Shown: positions 1-6,394, counted from the stretch's first letter. The stretch is 9,096 nt of DNA from Bacteroidota bacterium (GCA_023229405.1 JALNZH010000139.1:1-9096), one strand, 5' to 3'. Made by a program: numbers and translations. The notes: generated from the letters alone by a model not told the origin.

Positions 1-2
1 TA

Positions 3-365
3 CCCCGGGATTACATTTCCATCGTAAAAGACAAGTGGACTGAAAAGGACTTATTCCCAACAGACGATATGGGCTCTGCCGCACGAAAGAAATTGATCAC
101 GAAGTATAAGGGAAGCCAGATTAAATTATTATTGCCCATAAAAATTGGAGAAGTGGTTCAGGACTATTCATTTATTTTTAAAGTGAAAGATATCTCTCCA
201 GTACCCGAAAACAGGCTGCCTCCGGTAAAGGAACGACCTGTCCAACCGGCTATTGCGTCTGCAGGAAGTTCCAGCGCCTTGCTCCCGGTGCTGATAGCCG
301 GCGGGATATTGGCAGTCGCCATCTATGCGCTTTCGAAAGAAAAAGCTTCGCCGATTGGTTTTTAA
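3..365 (+). CDS. 3' end of unidentified protein with a C-terminal membrane anchor (5' truncated)
   Basis: The reading frame is open from the first bases of the window, so the start codon lies upstream; the ATG at 69 is internal. The visible 120 residues begin with a charged soluble stretch (PRDYISIVKDKWTEKD), then a beta-rich segment (IKLLLPIKIGEVV, YSFIFKVKDI), then a Pro-rich linker (PVPENRLPPVKERPVQP). A single hydrophobic helix follows near the end (LLPVLIAGGILAVAIYAL), closed by a short basic tail (SKEKASPIGF) and a TAA stop. This looks like a soluble, probably extracytoplasmic, domain tethered by a C-terminal helix. I do not recognise the family and propose no function. The next gene starts 89 nt downstream with its own ribosome binding site, so it may be transcribed separately. 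Confidence 0.7.
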   Translation, partial: PRDYISIVKDKWTEKDLFPTDDMGSAARKKLITKYKGSQIKLLLPIKIGEVVQDYSFIFKVKDISPVPENRLPPVKERPVQPAIASAGSSSALLPVLIAGGILAVAIYALSKEKASPIGF

Positions 366-454
366 GAGATTCTCATGAGTATTAAGAAACTCTAATTACC
401 TATTTTCATGAATCCCGATTATATTACCACAGAATGTAGAGGAGACCTACCACC

Positions 455-739
455 ATGAAAACGATCATCATTTCTTTCATAGCAGCCTTGACAATTATCG
501 GCTGCACTAGCCAACCGATAGCGATGAAGTCGAATAATGCCTATTTTATGCCGGCTCGCGTTACAACGATGTCTAAAACTGCGACGGCTAAAGGCACAAC
601 GAAAGTAACATCCATTACCACCGCCCAAAAAAAGATACACGAAAAAGAGACGATTATTGAATTGTTGAAGAAAGAGAACAAAGAACTTCGTGAACGAATT
701 CAGCGGTTGGAAAAGAAACTGCAGATTCAGAACTCATAA
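455..739 (+). CDS. small lipoprotein with C-terminal dimeric coiled coil
   Basis: The 94-residue product has a lipoprotein signal: basic start (MK), hydrophobic core (TIIISFIAALT) and a lipobox IIGC with Cys17 as the predicted lipidated residue. There is no Asp after the Cys, so by the enterobacterial rule it would go to the outer membrane; this rule may not apply here. After a Ser/Thr/Ala-rich linker, residues 58-92 form a highly charged amphipathic helix with a clean heptad pattern. The a positions are I68, N75, I82 and L89; the d positions are L71, L78 and L85. The lone Asn at an a position is the arrangement known from GCN4-type parallel dimers. The start is secure: GAGGAGA (439-445) sits 9 nt before the ATG. 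A strong terminator follows. It is probably an envelope structural or tethering lipoprotein; the partner is unknown. Confidence 0.85.
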   Translation: MKTIIISFIAALTIIGCTSQPIAMKSNNAYFMPARVTTMSKTATAKGTTKVTSITTAQKKIHEKETIIELLKKENKELRERIQRLEKKLQIQNS

Positions 740-768
740 TCGACAGGGTATAGAGGTTGACGATAATG

Positions 769-795
769 ATCCCGCCGCATGGCGGGATTTTTTTT
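769..795 (+). terminator. intrinsic terminator of the lipoprotein gene
   Basis: An 8-bp perfect stem, ATCCCGCC / GGCGGGAT, with a GCAT tetraloop runs directly into a run of eight T (788-795). It starts 29 nt after the lipoprotein stop codon on the same strand. Stem strength and T-tract make this a textbook Rho-independent terminator. Confidence 0.92.
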
Positions 796-819
796 CAGAA
801 TTTTTAATTACTCACAGAA

Positions 820-868
820 GTTACGCAAAACCAAAAACTGGTCATTGTGCGCAAGGCGCAGGCGTAAC
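820..868. repeat. nested palindromic element, first of a tandem pair
   Basis: Outer arms GTTACGC (820-826) and GCGTAAC (862-868) are perfect inverted repeats. Inside them lies a second hairpin, TGCGC-AAG-GCGCA (848-860), which almost abuts the right outer arm. It lies after the lipoprotein terminator and outside any credible gene. The TCATTGTGCGCAAGGCGCA segment resembles, from memory, the widespread REP-like intergenic repeats of the GTCATTGCGAGCGAAGCG type, but in diverged form. No other copy is present in this window. Confidence 0.5.
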
Positions 869-874
869 CTAATA

Positions 875-933
875 GGTCATCCTTCTGCCGTTGGACCAAA
901 AAGTAAAGGATTTGATCAGGATGACCATTTTTT
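875..933. repeat. long-loop palindrome ending in a T-run, second of a tandem pair
   Basis: Perfect 8-bp arms GGTCATCC (875-882) and GGATGACC (919-926) enclose a 36-nt loop, followed one base later by six T (928-933). ATCCTT (879-884) can alternatively pair with AAGGAT in the loop, and TGGTCAT of the neighbouring element (839-845) can pair with ATGACCA (921-927), so the folds are mutually exclusive. The arms resemble, from memory, GGTCATCC...GGATGACC intergenic repeats seen in many bacterial genomes. It could act as a backup terminator on the plus strand, or simply be a decayed repeat copy. Confidence 0.45.
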
Positions 934-1129
934 CTGCTCCGCGCCGAACCATTTTCCCAAAAAATTAATTTATACGTAACATCAGGTACCCAATGTGAAT
1001 TTTTGTAAGGGTGAACGCTGTGGGGGTTTGAGAATTATATATCTCATTCTTACGATATGCAGAGAATACTCCGGCTGAACGTGTTACACATCTACCGAAG
1101 ATATGCCCTAACGATGGAAAAGCGGATAG
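934..1129. other. non-coding gap with nothing assignable
   Basis: Together with the two palindromes before it, this closes a gap of about 390 nt between the lipoprotein gene and the converging PAP2 gene. I find no credible ORF, no tRNA-like fold and no clear terminator for the PAP2 gene on the minus strand. The short ORFs across 690-979 lack ribosome binding sites and run through the palindromes, so I do not call them. Confidence 0.5.
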
Positions 1130-1648
1130 TTATAGAATAAACGAAGCGAACGAGAAACTCAACACACCAAGGGTAAAACCCATCAACACATCTGTTGGAT
1201 AGTGGACACCGAGATAGATTCTGGAAAGACCGATCAATATAGTCATGGCGACGAAGAAGGGGATGAACACCGGAACGGCCGTACTGAACAACAGCGCCGC
1301 AACGGTTGCCGCAGCGGTATGGCCGGAAGGAAAACTGTATTCATCCTGGGGTACTACCAGATTTTCAATACATGCATTTACCCGGAACGGCCGTTTTCGA
1401 GTCGTGGATTGTTTAATGAGTTTATAACAGATAAGTTCAACGGAGAATGCGCTGAGACCCACATATAACCATGTCAATGAGACATCGGTGAAAACATAGA
1501 ATAGTACTGCCAATATTGCCCAGACGAATCCATCTCCCACCATGGATACGAATTTCATGAACTTCGTCAGCGACAATCCGCGCTTCGCAATAATGCGGAG
1601 AATCGTTCGTTCGTCCCAACGTTGTATGTGAACAATGAATTGGTTCAT
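1130..1648 (-). CDS. PAP2-family membrane phosphatase (phosphatidate / undecaprenyl-diphosphate phosphatase-like)
   Basis: All three PAP2 signature motifs are present in the 172-residue product: KX6RP (K79...R86-P87), PSGH (residues 107-110, where His110 is the expected catalytic acid) and SRX5HX3D (S142-R143...H149...D153, where His149 is the expected nucleophile). Hydrophobic helices lie near residues 30-53, 57-77, 112-139 and 153-172, as in integral-membrane PAP2 enzymes with an external active site. Members dephosphorylate phosphatidate, diacylglycerol-pyrophosphate, undecaprenyl-diphosphate or related lipids; the sequence does not settle which. The start is the ATG at 1648, with GGAAA 6 nt upstream. 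A GTG 21 nt further upstream (1669) is in frame but has no visible ribosome binding site. The gene stands alone, convergent with the lipoprotein gene and divergent from the TPR gene. Confidence 0.93.
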   Translation of the reverse strand: MNQFIVHIQRWDERTILRIIAKRGLSLTKFMKFVSMVGDGFVWAILAVLFYVFTDVSLTWLYVGLSAFSVELICYKLIKQSTTRKRPFRVNACIENLVVPQDEYSFPSGHTAAATVAALLFSTAVPVFIPFFVAMTILIGLSRIYLGVHYPTDVLMGFTLGVLSFSFASFIL

Positions 1649-1773
1649 AGAATTTCCATTAAAATACACACAAATATCGTCAGTGGATATGTTATCCGTT
1701 TTACGGCAGTGTTAAATTGGTGTTACCTTCCAATGAGCACAATTCCGGGAAAACAATGACAGCATTTGTTCTT

Positions 1774-1803
1774 TTTAGAGAAAACCTTCGAAATGAATAT
1801 AAT
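1774..1803 (+). promoter_or_regulatory. candidate sigma70-like promoter of the TPR gene
   Basis: A perfect TATAAT (1798-1803) is preceded, with an 18-nt spacer, by TTTAGA (1774-1779), which matches the -35 consensus at four of six positions. Transcription would start near 1810, giving a leader of about 30 nt with AGGA (1826-1829) before the ATG at 1841. This is a motif match only; if right, it rules out the upstream in-frame starts at 1766 and 1793. Confidence 0.4.
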
Positions 1804-1840
1804 ATTCCGTACTATGAGAACACGTAGGACACGCAATTAT

Positions 1841-3379
1841 ATGAAAGCAGAAATTGTGAGATATCTCCTCCTCATACTTGTTTCGGTTTCACTATTATCT
1901 TCTCAATCCCGCCAACTAGATTCTTTGCAGGAGATACTCCCTTCGCTCGAAGGAAAACAACGACTGGAAGGATTATTTATTTTATCCAATCAGCTGGAAG
2001 GTGTTTTTCCCAAACAAGCGAATCTCTACGGTCGCGAAGGATTGAAATTAGCGCTACGACTCGGCGATTCCGTTTCTGCCGCAACGTTATTGTCATCGCT
2101 GTCGTACAGCTCCAGCGAACTCGGCGATTTTTCTGAAGCGTTACGTTACGGGTATGAATCGCTTGAAATGAGTACGGCGATGAATGACAAAAAACGGATT
2201 GCGAGTGCCAACAGCACATTGGGCATCGCCTATGTGTATGTCGGCCAGTACAGCAAAGCATTGGGACACCATCTTGAAGCGTTGCATCTGCGGGAGGAAC
2301 TCGGATTACATGTGCCGACAGCAAACACGCTGAACAACATCGGGATTGCCTACCATAATATAGGTCAATACGACAAAGCAATTGATTATTACAAGCGCGC
2401 AATGAAACATCATGGACCGTCTGCCGGTGATAAGATTCAAGCCAGGTATTTAACAAACATCGGATTTTCTGAATTTAAACTAGGACATATTGATACGGCA
2501 AAATGGTATTATACGGAATCTTTAAAACTGTCTGTCCGCTCAAAGTATGATGTAACGCAAGCGTATCTCTATTTTAATTTGGGAACACTATATTCCGAAA
2601 TCGGCGATTATCCTTCCGCAATCGGATTTTTGCGCAAATCACTGAATAATTATTCGCTGCTTGAACAGAAGCACGGGATGGTGCAGTTGTATAACGCACT
2701 GGGGTCGTTGTATTCCAAAACCCACAATTACTCATTAGCATTGCGGTATCTGGACAGCGCAGTAACGTTAGCAACAAGCATAAATGTTCTTGATCAATTG
2801 AAAGCAAGTTACGAGAACTACTATCGGATTTATCAAAAGACAGGCCCGTTGGAGCGGGAGTATTATTATTTCAGACAATATGCAATTGCAAAAGATTCGT
2901 TGATGAACAGCAGCGAATCAAAAAAAATAGCCGAGGTCTTATTCGGTCGGGAAATAACAGAGAAACTGCGAACAATCGAAATGTTGAAAAAAGAGAAGAC
3001 TATTGCCGAATTGAACAGTGACAGAGAAAATTTTCGATCTAAGGTGTTATATGGTGGTGTTTTCCTTTCTATTGCTGCGATCGTATTACTCTATCGAATC
3101 AATCTTCGGATCACAAAAAAGAATGAACTGATAGCGCAAAAAAACGATGAATTAAAAACGGTGAACGATCATCTGCAGGAAAAAATCGGTGAGGTAAATC
3201 TGTTGAGCGGATTTCTTCCGATCTGCGCAAATTGTAAAAAGATAAAAGACGATAATGGCGAATGGGAGCAAATGGAACAGTATATTTCGAAGCGCAGTGA
3301 AGCAACATTCTCCCACGGTATTTGCCCAGATTGTATGAAAAAACTTTATGGAGATGTTTTGAAACGATATAATCCATAA
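1841..3379 (+). CDS. exported TPR protein with membrane helix, coiled coil and C-terminal CxxC...CxxC module
   Basis: The 512-residue product starts with a signal-peptide-like segment (MKAEIVRYLLLILVSVSLLSS). The ATG at 1841 is preferred over in-frame starts at 1766 (TTG), 1793 and 1814 because it gives a clean signal peptide and lies after AGGA and a TATAAT box. Seven TPR units follow at an exact 40-residue period (turn positions G95, G135, G175, G215, G255, H295, G335), the longer unit size known from kinesin-light-chain and Rap-type TPRs. A charged helix (about 355-400), a membrane helix (402-418) and a second coiled coil (422-456) lead to a C-terminal module: I461-C-A-N-C465-K-K-I-K-D-D...E-W...SHGI-C495-P-D-C498...KLY. 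From memory, almost the same module ends many PAS-domain and response-regulator proteins. The four Cys suggest metal binding. The TPRs would be periplasmic and the Cys module cytosolic, so it is probably a signal transducer; no kinase or DNA-binding domain is present. Confidence 0.88.
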   Translation: MKAEIVRYLLLILVSVSLLSSQSRQLDSLQEILPSLEGKQRLEGLFILSNQLEGVFPKQANLYGREGLKLALRLGDSVSAATLLSSLSYSSSELGDFSEALRYGYESLEMSTAMNDKKRIASANSTLGIAYVYVGQYSKALGHHLEALHLREELGLHVPTANTLNNIGIAYHNIGQYDKAIDYYKRAMKHHGPSAGDKIQARYLTNIGFSEFKLGHIDTAKWYYTESLKLSVRSKYDVTQAYLYFNLGTLYSEIGDYPSAIGFLRKSLNNYSLLEQKHGMVQLYNALGSLYSKTHNYSLALRYLDSAVTLATSINVLDQLKASYENYYRIYQKTGPLEREYYYFRQYAIAKDSLMNSSESKKIAEVLFGREITEKLRTIEMLKKEKTIAELNSDRENFRSKVLYGGVFLSIAAIVLLYRINLRITKKNELIAQKNDELKTVNDHLQEKIGEVNLLSGFLPICANCKKIKDDNGEWEQMEQYISKRSEATFSHGICPDCMKKLYGDVLKRYNP

Positions 3380-3477
3380 ACCGTATAGAATGGATCTATC
3401 AAATGGTGCAGATAAAGTCTTTCCCAGAATACTGAACCTTTTCACTCATTTCATCATTATTACCAACTCTTACTATT

Positions 3478-5121
3478 ATGCTGCTACTCTGGACCTCCAT
3501 TATTTTATTTTTTCAAACGGAACCGGCACTTGAACAAACGTTGCAATTGATTACAGCAGAAAAACTTCGTTCGCATATTGCCGTTTTGGCACACGATTCG
3601 CTTCAGGGCAGAGGCCCGGCTTCTCTCGGGGACAAAAAAGCGACGGCATATATCGTCTCCCAATTCAAAAAATTCGGTCTTCGTCCGGCTGGGGAACATC
3701 GTTCGTATATCCAGACTGTACCGATGGTGGGCGTCACCGTCGATCCATCGACAGCATTGACCATGACAAAGGGAAGTCAATCGGTGACGCTTGGATATTC
3801 CACCGACTTTGTCGCTACAATAGGTACATACGAACCATCCATTCTGCTGAAGGATGTTGAACTGGTGTTTGTTGGGTATGGTATTGTCGCTCCAGAACAG
3901 CAGTGGGATGACTATAAAGATGTTGATGTGAAAGGAAAAATTCTTGTCATGATGAACAACGATCCTTCTTCTGACGATCCGAATTTTTTTGCAGGAAATG
4001 GGAGAACGTATTACGGACGATGGACGTACAAGTATGAAATTGCTGCAGAGAAAGGGGCTCTCGGCGCCATTGTTATTCATACAATTCCATCCGCTGGATA
4101 CCGATACGAAGTGATACGGAACAGTTGGAGCAGGGAAATGTTCGACTTGGAAGAAAAGAGTTCCGGTCACCGGCTTCTACTGAAGGCGTGGACCACCCAA
4201 GAAGCGACAACTAAATATCTGGCACTTGCTGGTTATACACTGGACTCATTAACGGCGCTTGCCGAATCCAGGTCGTTCAAACCCGTTCCGCTCGGCATTA
4301 TGCTGAATTCACAGATCCGATCTACAGTAAACAGACTGGAAACGAACAATATTATCGGAAAAATAGAAGGAAGCGATCCTTCGCTAAAAGCCCAATATGT
4401 TATTTTTACCGCTCATTACGATCATTTTGGTATCGGTCGCCCCATTAACGGAGATTCTATTTACAACGGCGCGTTGGATAATGCCTCGGGTACATCACTT
4501 ATGTTAAATCTTGCCGAAGCATTTTCATCGATCGCCAATAAACCGAAACGATCGCTGCTGTTTGCCGCCGTGGCGGCAGAAGAGCAGGGATTGCTTGGAT
4601 CAAAATATTATGCAAACAATCCTACTGTTCCCGCAGTATCGATCGCGGCGAATATCAATACAGATGTGATCAATATCATCGGCAGAACGACGAATATTTC
4701 GTGGCAGGGAAGCGATCGCTCGTCGCTGGGAAATGATCTTTCGATTGTTGCACGACAGTTGGGAGTATCGGTGTTGCCAGATCTTGCACCTGAACAGGGG
4801 GGATTTTTTCGCAGCGATCATTTCAGCTTTGCCAAGGTTGGCATACCGTCAATGTCCATGGGAAGCGGGAGTACGTTCGTCGGTGTCGATACGGCATTTG
4901 TCCGCATGATGCGCGAACGTGGCGGAAAAAACTATCATCAACCGAGCGATGAAATCAGCAGTGACTGGAACTTTGAGGGAGCATTACAACAGGCTGAATT
5001 AGTTGTTCGCGTTGTTTGGCGTATCGCCAATATTGTTGAGATGCCGTACTGGAACAGCGGCAGCGAATTTGAAACGGCACGGATTCGATCCTTCCAAGAA
5101 TCAGGCAAGCAAAAGAAATGA
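3478..5121 (+). CDS. secreted M28-family zinc aminopeptidase/carboxypeptidase with PA domain
   Basis: The 547-residue protein has the di-zinc ligand set of peptidase family M28: H313 in AHYDH, D334 in GALDNASG, E368/E369 in AAEEQG (catalytic Glu plus zinc ligand), D396 in NTDVIN and H487 in NYHQPSDE. Residues about 128-260 (ELVFVGYGI...GALGAIVIH) form the protease-associated insert usual in exported members. The hydrophobic N-terminus (LLLWTSIILFF) suggests secretion, although it lacks the usual basic residues. The ATG at 3478 is the only standard start after the in-frame TGA at 3433; no Shine-Dalgarno site is visible. Family members remove N-terminal amino acids or hydrolyse small peptides outside the cytoplasm; the specificity is not readable here. 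It is the first gene of a probable three-gene operon, and its stop overlaps the next start by ATGA. Confidence 0.93.
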   Translation: MLLLWTSIILFFQTEPALEQTLQLITAEKLRSHIAVLAHDSLQGRGPASLGDKKATAYIVSQFKKFGLRPAGEHRSYIQTVPMVGVTVDPSTALTMTKGSQSVTLGYSTDFVATIGTYEPSILLKDVELVFVGYGIVAPEQQWDDYKDVDVKGKILVMMNNDPSSDDPNFFAGNGRTYYGRWTYKYEIAAEKGALGAIVIHTIPSAGYRYEVIRNSWSREMFDLEEKSSGHRLLLKAWTTQEATTKYLALAGYTLDSLTALAESRSFKPVPLGIMLNSQIRSTVNRLETNNIIGKIEGSDPSLKAQYVIFTAHYDHFGIGRPINGDSIYNGALDNASGTSLMLNLAEAFSSIANKPKRSLLFAAVAAEEQGLLGSKYYANNPTVPAVSIAANINTDVINIIGRTTNISWQGSDRSSLGNDLSIVARQLGVSVLPDLAPEQGGFFRSDHFSFAKVGIPSMSMGSGSTFVGVDTAFVRMMRERGGKNYHQPSDEISSDWNFEGALQQAELVVRVVWRIANIVEMPYWNSGSEFETARIRSFQESGKQKK

Positions 5122-5423
5122 ACCGAACGGCGCCATATTATATTGAAATGATTTTTTGGTGTATCGCGCTGGCATACTTAGCGGTAATCAATCCGGCGAT
5201 AAGCGGGGAATTTTCTTTTTGTCCGTTGCATAACGCCGGATTCTCTTTCTGTCCGGGATGCGGGATCGGACGAGCAATCTCGTTCTCGCTTCACGGTGAA
5301 ATTTTTGCATCGGTCAGGACACATGTGTTAGGAATTCCGGCGGCAGCTGTGCTCGTCCACCGGATAGTATATTTATTAAGAAAGATAATTCACTTCAATC
5401 ATCTTCAACGCTCGTTATTGTAA
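5118..5423 (+). CDS. DUF2752 small membrane protein
   Basis: The 101-residue protein carries the DUF2752 hallmark: C35-P-L-H, then F44-C45-P-G-C48-G-I-G-R52-A, between two hydrophobic segments (about 10-26 and 68-88). Family members are short two-helix membrane proteins with a CPxCGxTR-like motif; their function is not established, and the paired Cys suggest metal or redox chemistry only as speculation. The start overlaps the stop of the M28 gene (ATGA), with no strong ribosome binding site of its own, so translational coupling is likely. The TM2 gene follows after 12 nt. Confidence 0.88.
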   Translation: MNRTAPYYIEMIFWCIALAYLAVINPAISGEFSFCPLHNAGFSFCPGCGIGRAISFSLHGEIFASVRTHVLGIPAAAVLVHRIVYLLRKIIHFNHLQRSLL

Positions 5424-5435
5424 AACGGAGGAACT

Positions 5436-5789
5436 ATGCCAAACATATTGCAGCTTTTACCGATGTTGGAACCGGATGAGATGGTCTATGTTCAAGGGAT
5501 TGTCAAAGATATGAACGATACCCAGGCGCAGCAATTTGCCAGCGTGTATATGAATCGGCGGAAAGATACCACGATGATCCTCGTTGCCACCGTGATCGGA
5601 TTTTTCGGCGTTGCCGGAGTTCAACGATTTTTAACAAATCAAACGGGAATGGGTTTGTTATATCTGTTTACCCTCGGATTTTGTTTTATTGGAACGATTA
5701 TTGACCTGGTCAATTTCAGGGCGATCGCGCTGGAATACAATGTTGGTGTTGCGCAACAGAGCGCATTATTAGTGAAATCTATCAGCTGA
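5436..5789 (+). CDS. TM2-domain membrane protein
   Basis: The 117-residue protein has a TM2 domain at about 46-93: first helix MILVATVIGFFGVAG, then the conserved turn QRFLTNQTGMG, then a second helix (LLYLFTLGFCFIGTIIDLV) with the family Asp at D90. The N-terminal 45 residues (LPMLEPDEMVYVQGIVKDM...YMNRRKD) resemble, from memory, an extension shared by TM2 proteins of Bacteroidota and relatives. The biochemical role of bacterial TM2 proteins is unknown. The start is supported by GGAGGA (5427-5432), with an unusually short gap of 3 nt to the ATG. It closes the probable M28-DUF2752-TM2 operon; no classical terminator follows at once, but a large inverted repeat begins 75 nt downstream. Confidence 0.9.
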   Translation: MPNILQLLPMLEPDEMVYVQGIVKDMNDTQAQQFASVYMNRRKDTTMILVATVIGFFGVAGVQRFLTNQTGMGLLYLFTLGFCFIGTIIDLVNFRAIALEYNVGVAQQSALLVKSIS

Positions 5790-5863
5790 AATTGTGTATA
5801 ATATTTTCATCAGTAATTGTTGTGCATACTTGTCCAAAATAAATCATACAAGAGAAAAACTTA

Positions 5864-5940
5864 TTCCTTCTTTTCTTGACTGGGTTCCAAAGGAATGCCG
5901 ACATGGTATAAAGTGTTAGTCGGCACAAGAAAAGAAGGAA
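5864..5940. repeat. 77-nt nested inverted repeat with three-way-junction fold
   Basis: Perfect 15-bp outer arms, TTCCTTCTTTTCTTG (5864-5878) and CAAGAAAAGAAGGAA (5926-5940), enclose two further hairpins: TTCC-AAA-GGAA (5885-5895) and TGCCGAC...GTCGGCA (5896-5902 / 5919-5925, 16-nt loop). The second hairpin abuts both the first hairpin and the right outer arm with no unpaired base; only six bases (ACTGGG, 5879-5884) are unpaired at the junction. On the plus strand no T-run follows. On the minus strand the stem is followed after a few bases by TTTTT, so it could act weakly as a terminator in that direction. No target-site duplication is visible. It may be a structured RNA or a small palindromic element. 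Confidence 0.75.
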
Positions 5941-5996
5941 AAGAACCGCTTGCAAAATGTAATGCGCGCGATGAATCCCGTTCGCACTTGCCCGTA

Positions 5997-6016
5997 GATG
6001 GCAAAAAAACGCCATC
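5997..6016. repeat. short hairpin
   Basis: GATGGC (5997-6002) and GCCATC (6011-6016) form a perfect 6-bp stem around an A-rich 8-nt loop. No T-run follows, so it is not a classical terminator. Confidence 0.4.
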
Positions 6017-6038
6017 AAAAGTCTCTTCATGATTTCAG

Positions 6039-6072
6039 CCCCCTCTGTATCTCCTCCTTGGTAGGGGGGAGA
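6039..6072. repeat. pyrimidine/purine hairpin, possible REP-like repeat copy
   Basis: TCTCCTCC (6050-6057) pairs with GGGGGAGA (6065-6072) over 8 bp with one G-T wobble and a TTGGTAG loop. CCCCCT (6039-6044) can compete for the same G-run. From memory, this layout (CCCCTCT, spacer, CTCC, TTGGTA loop, GGGGGAG) resembles dispersed intergenic palindromes in Bacteroidota and relatives. No second copy occurs in this window. Confidence 0.4.
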
Positions 6073-6272
6073 AAAAGCTCACTCAATCCACCTATATTTC
6101 GCTCCCTCCCACACGAGGCCATATACCCCCGTCGTTTGTTCTATAACCATGATATAGTCGAGAATTCAGTAAAATTCCTCGTATGTATGAATGGGTACAT
6201 TAATATCCGACCAATCAGTCCGCAATATTGGTTAGTGTTGTGGAACAGCAAATCAGCCTCTTGCTTTCACAT

Positions 6273-6290
6273 AAAAGTAATAATACTTTT
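6273..6290. repeat. AT-rich perfect hairpin
   Basis: AAAAGTA (6273-6279) and TACTTTT (6284-6290) form a perfect 7-bp stem with an ATAA loop. It is AT-rich and therefore weak, and could be chance in an AT-rich spacer. Confidence 0.3.
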
Positions 6291-6360
6291 CTCATGTAAT
6301 TCTGCAATCTGCAAACAATATCTACTCTGTATCAGGTTGAAGTGACGATGTGAATGATCA

Positions 6361-6377
6361 CTGCAAAAATGTTGCAG
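6361..6377. repeat. CTGCAA/TTGCAG inverted repeat
   Basis: CTGCAA (6361-6366) and TTGCAG (6372-6377) form a perfect 6-bp inverted repeat with a 5-nt centre. Two more CTGCAA copies sit in tandem at 6302 and 6309. Spacing and symmetry are compatible with an operator, but nothing links it to a regulator and the distance to the sensor gene is large. Confidence 0.25.
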
Positions 6378-6394
6378 CTGAATCATAACCTACG

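Noticed and set aside
690..979. Short plus-strand frames across the terminator and palindromes
   Set aside because: They overlap the strong terminator and palindromic repeats, lack ribosome binding sites and have no protein-like features.
1689..1715. Minus-strand TTAACA and TAACAT as promoter of the PAP2 gene
   Set aside because: The spacer is only 15 nt and the -10 box is poor; not strong enough to list.
3505..4170. 221-codon minus-strand frame
   Set aside because: Antisense shadow of the M28 peptidase gene; no domain or ribosome binding site seen.
4712..5729. Two GCGATCGC octamers (HIP1-like), inside the M28 and TM2 genes
   Set aside because: HIP1 is a cyanobacterial signature, but two copies within coding sequence are compatible with chance and the gene content is not cyanobacterial.
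5876..5912. TTGACT and TATAAA inside the large inverted repeat as a promoter
   Set aside because: The spacer is 25 nt, far from the 16-18 nt expected for sigma70, and both boxes are part of paired arms or loops.
5864..5940. The 77-nt inverted repeat as a transposon-like MITE
   Set aside because: No target-site duplication flanks the arms and no second copy is seen in this window, so I list it as a structural repeat only.
5998..6345. 115-codon plus-strand frame in the 1-kb spacer
   Set aside because: No ribosome binding site, no recognisable domain, composition unlike a protein (Cys/His/Ser scattered without pattern), and it runs through two hairpins.
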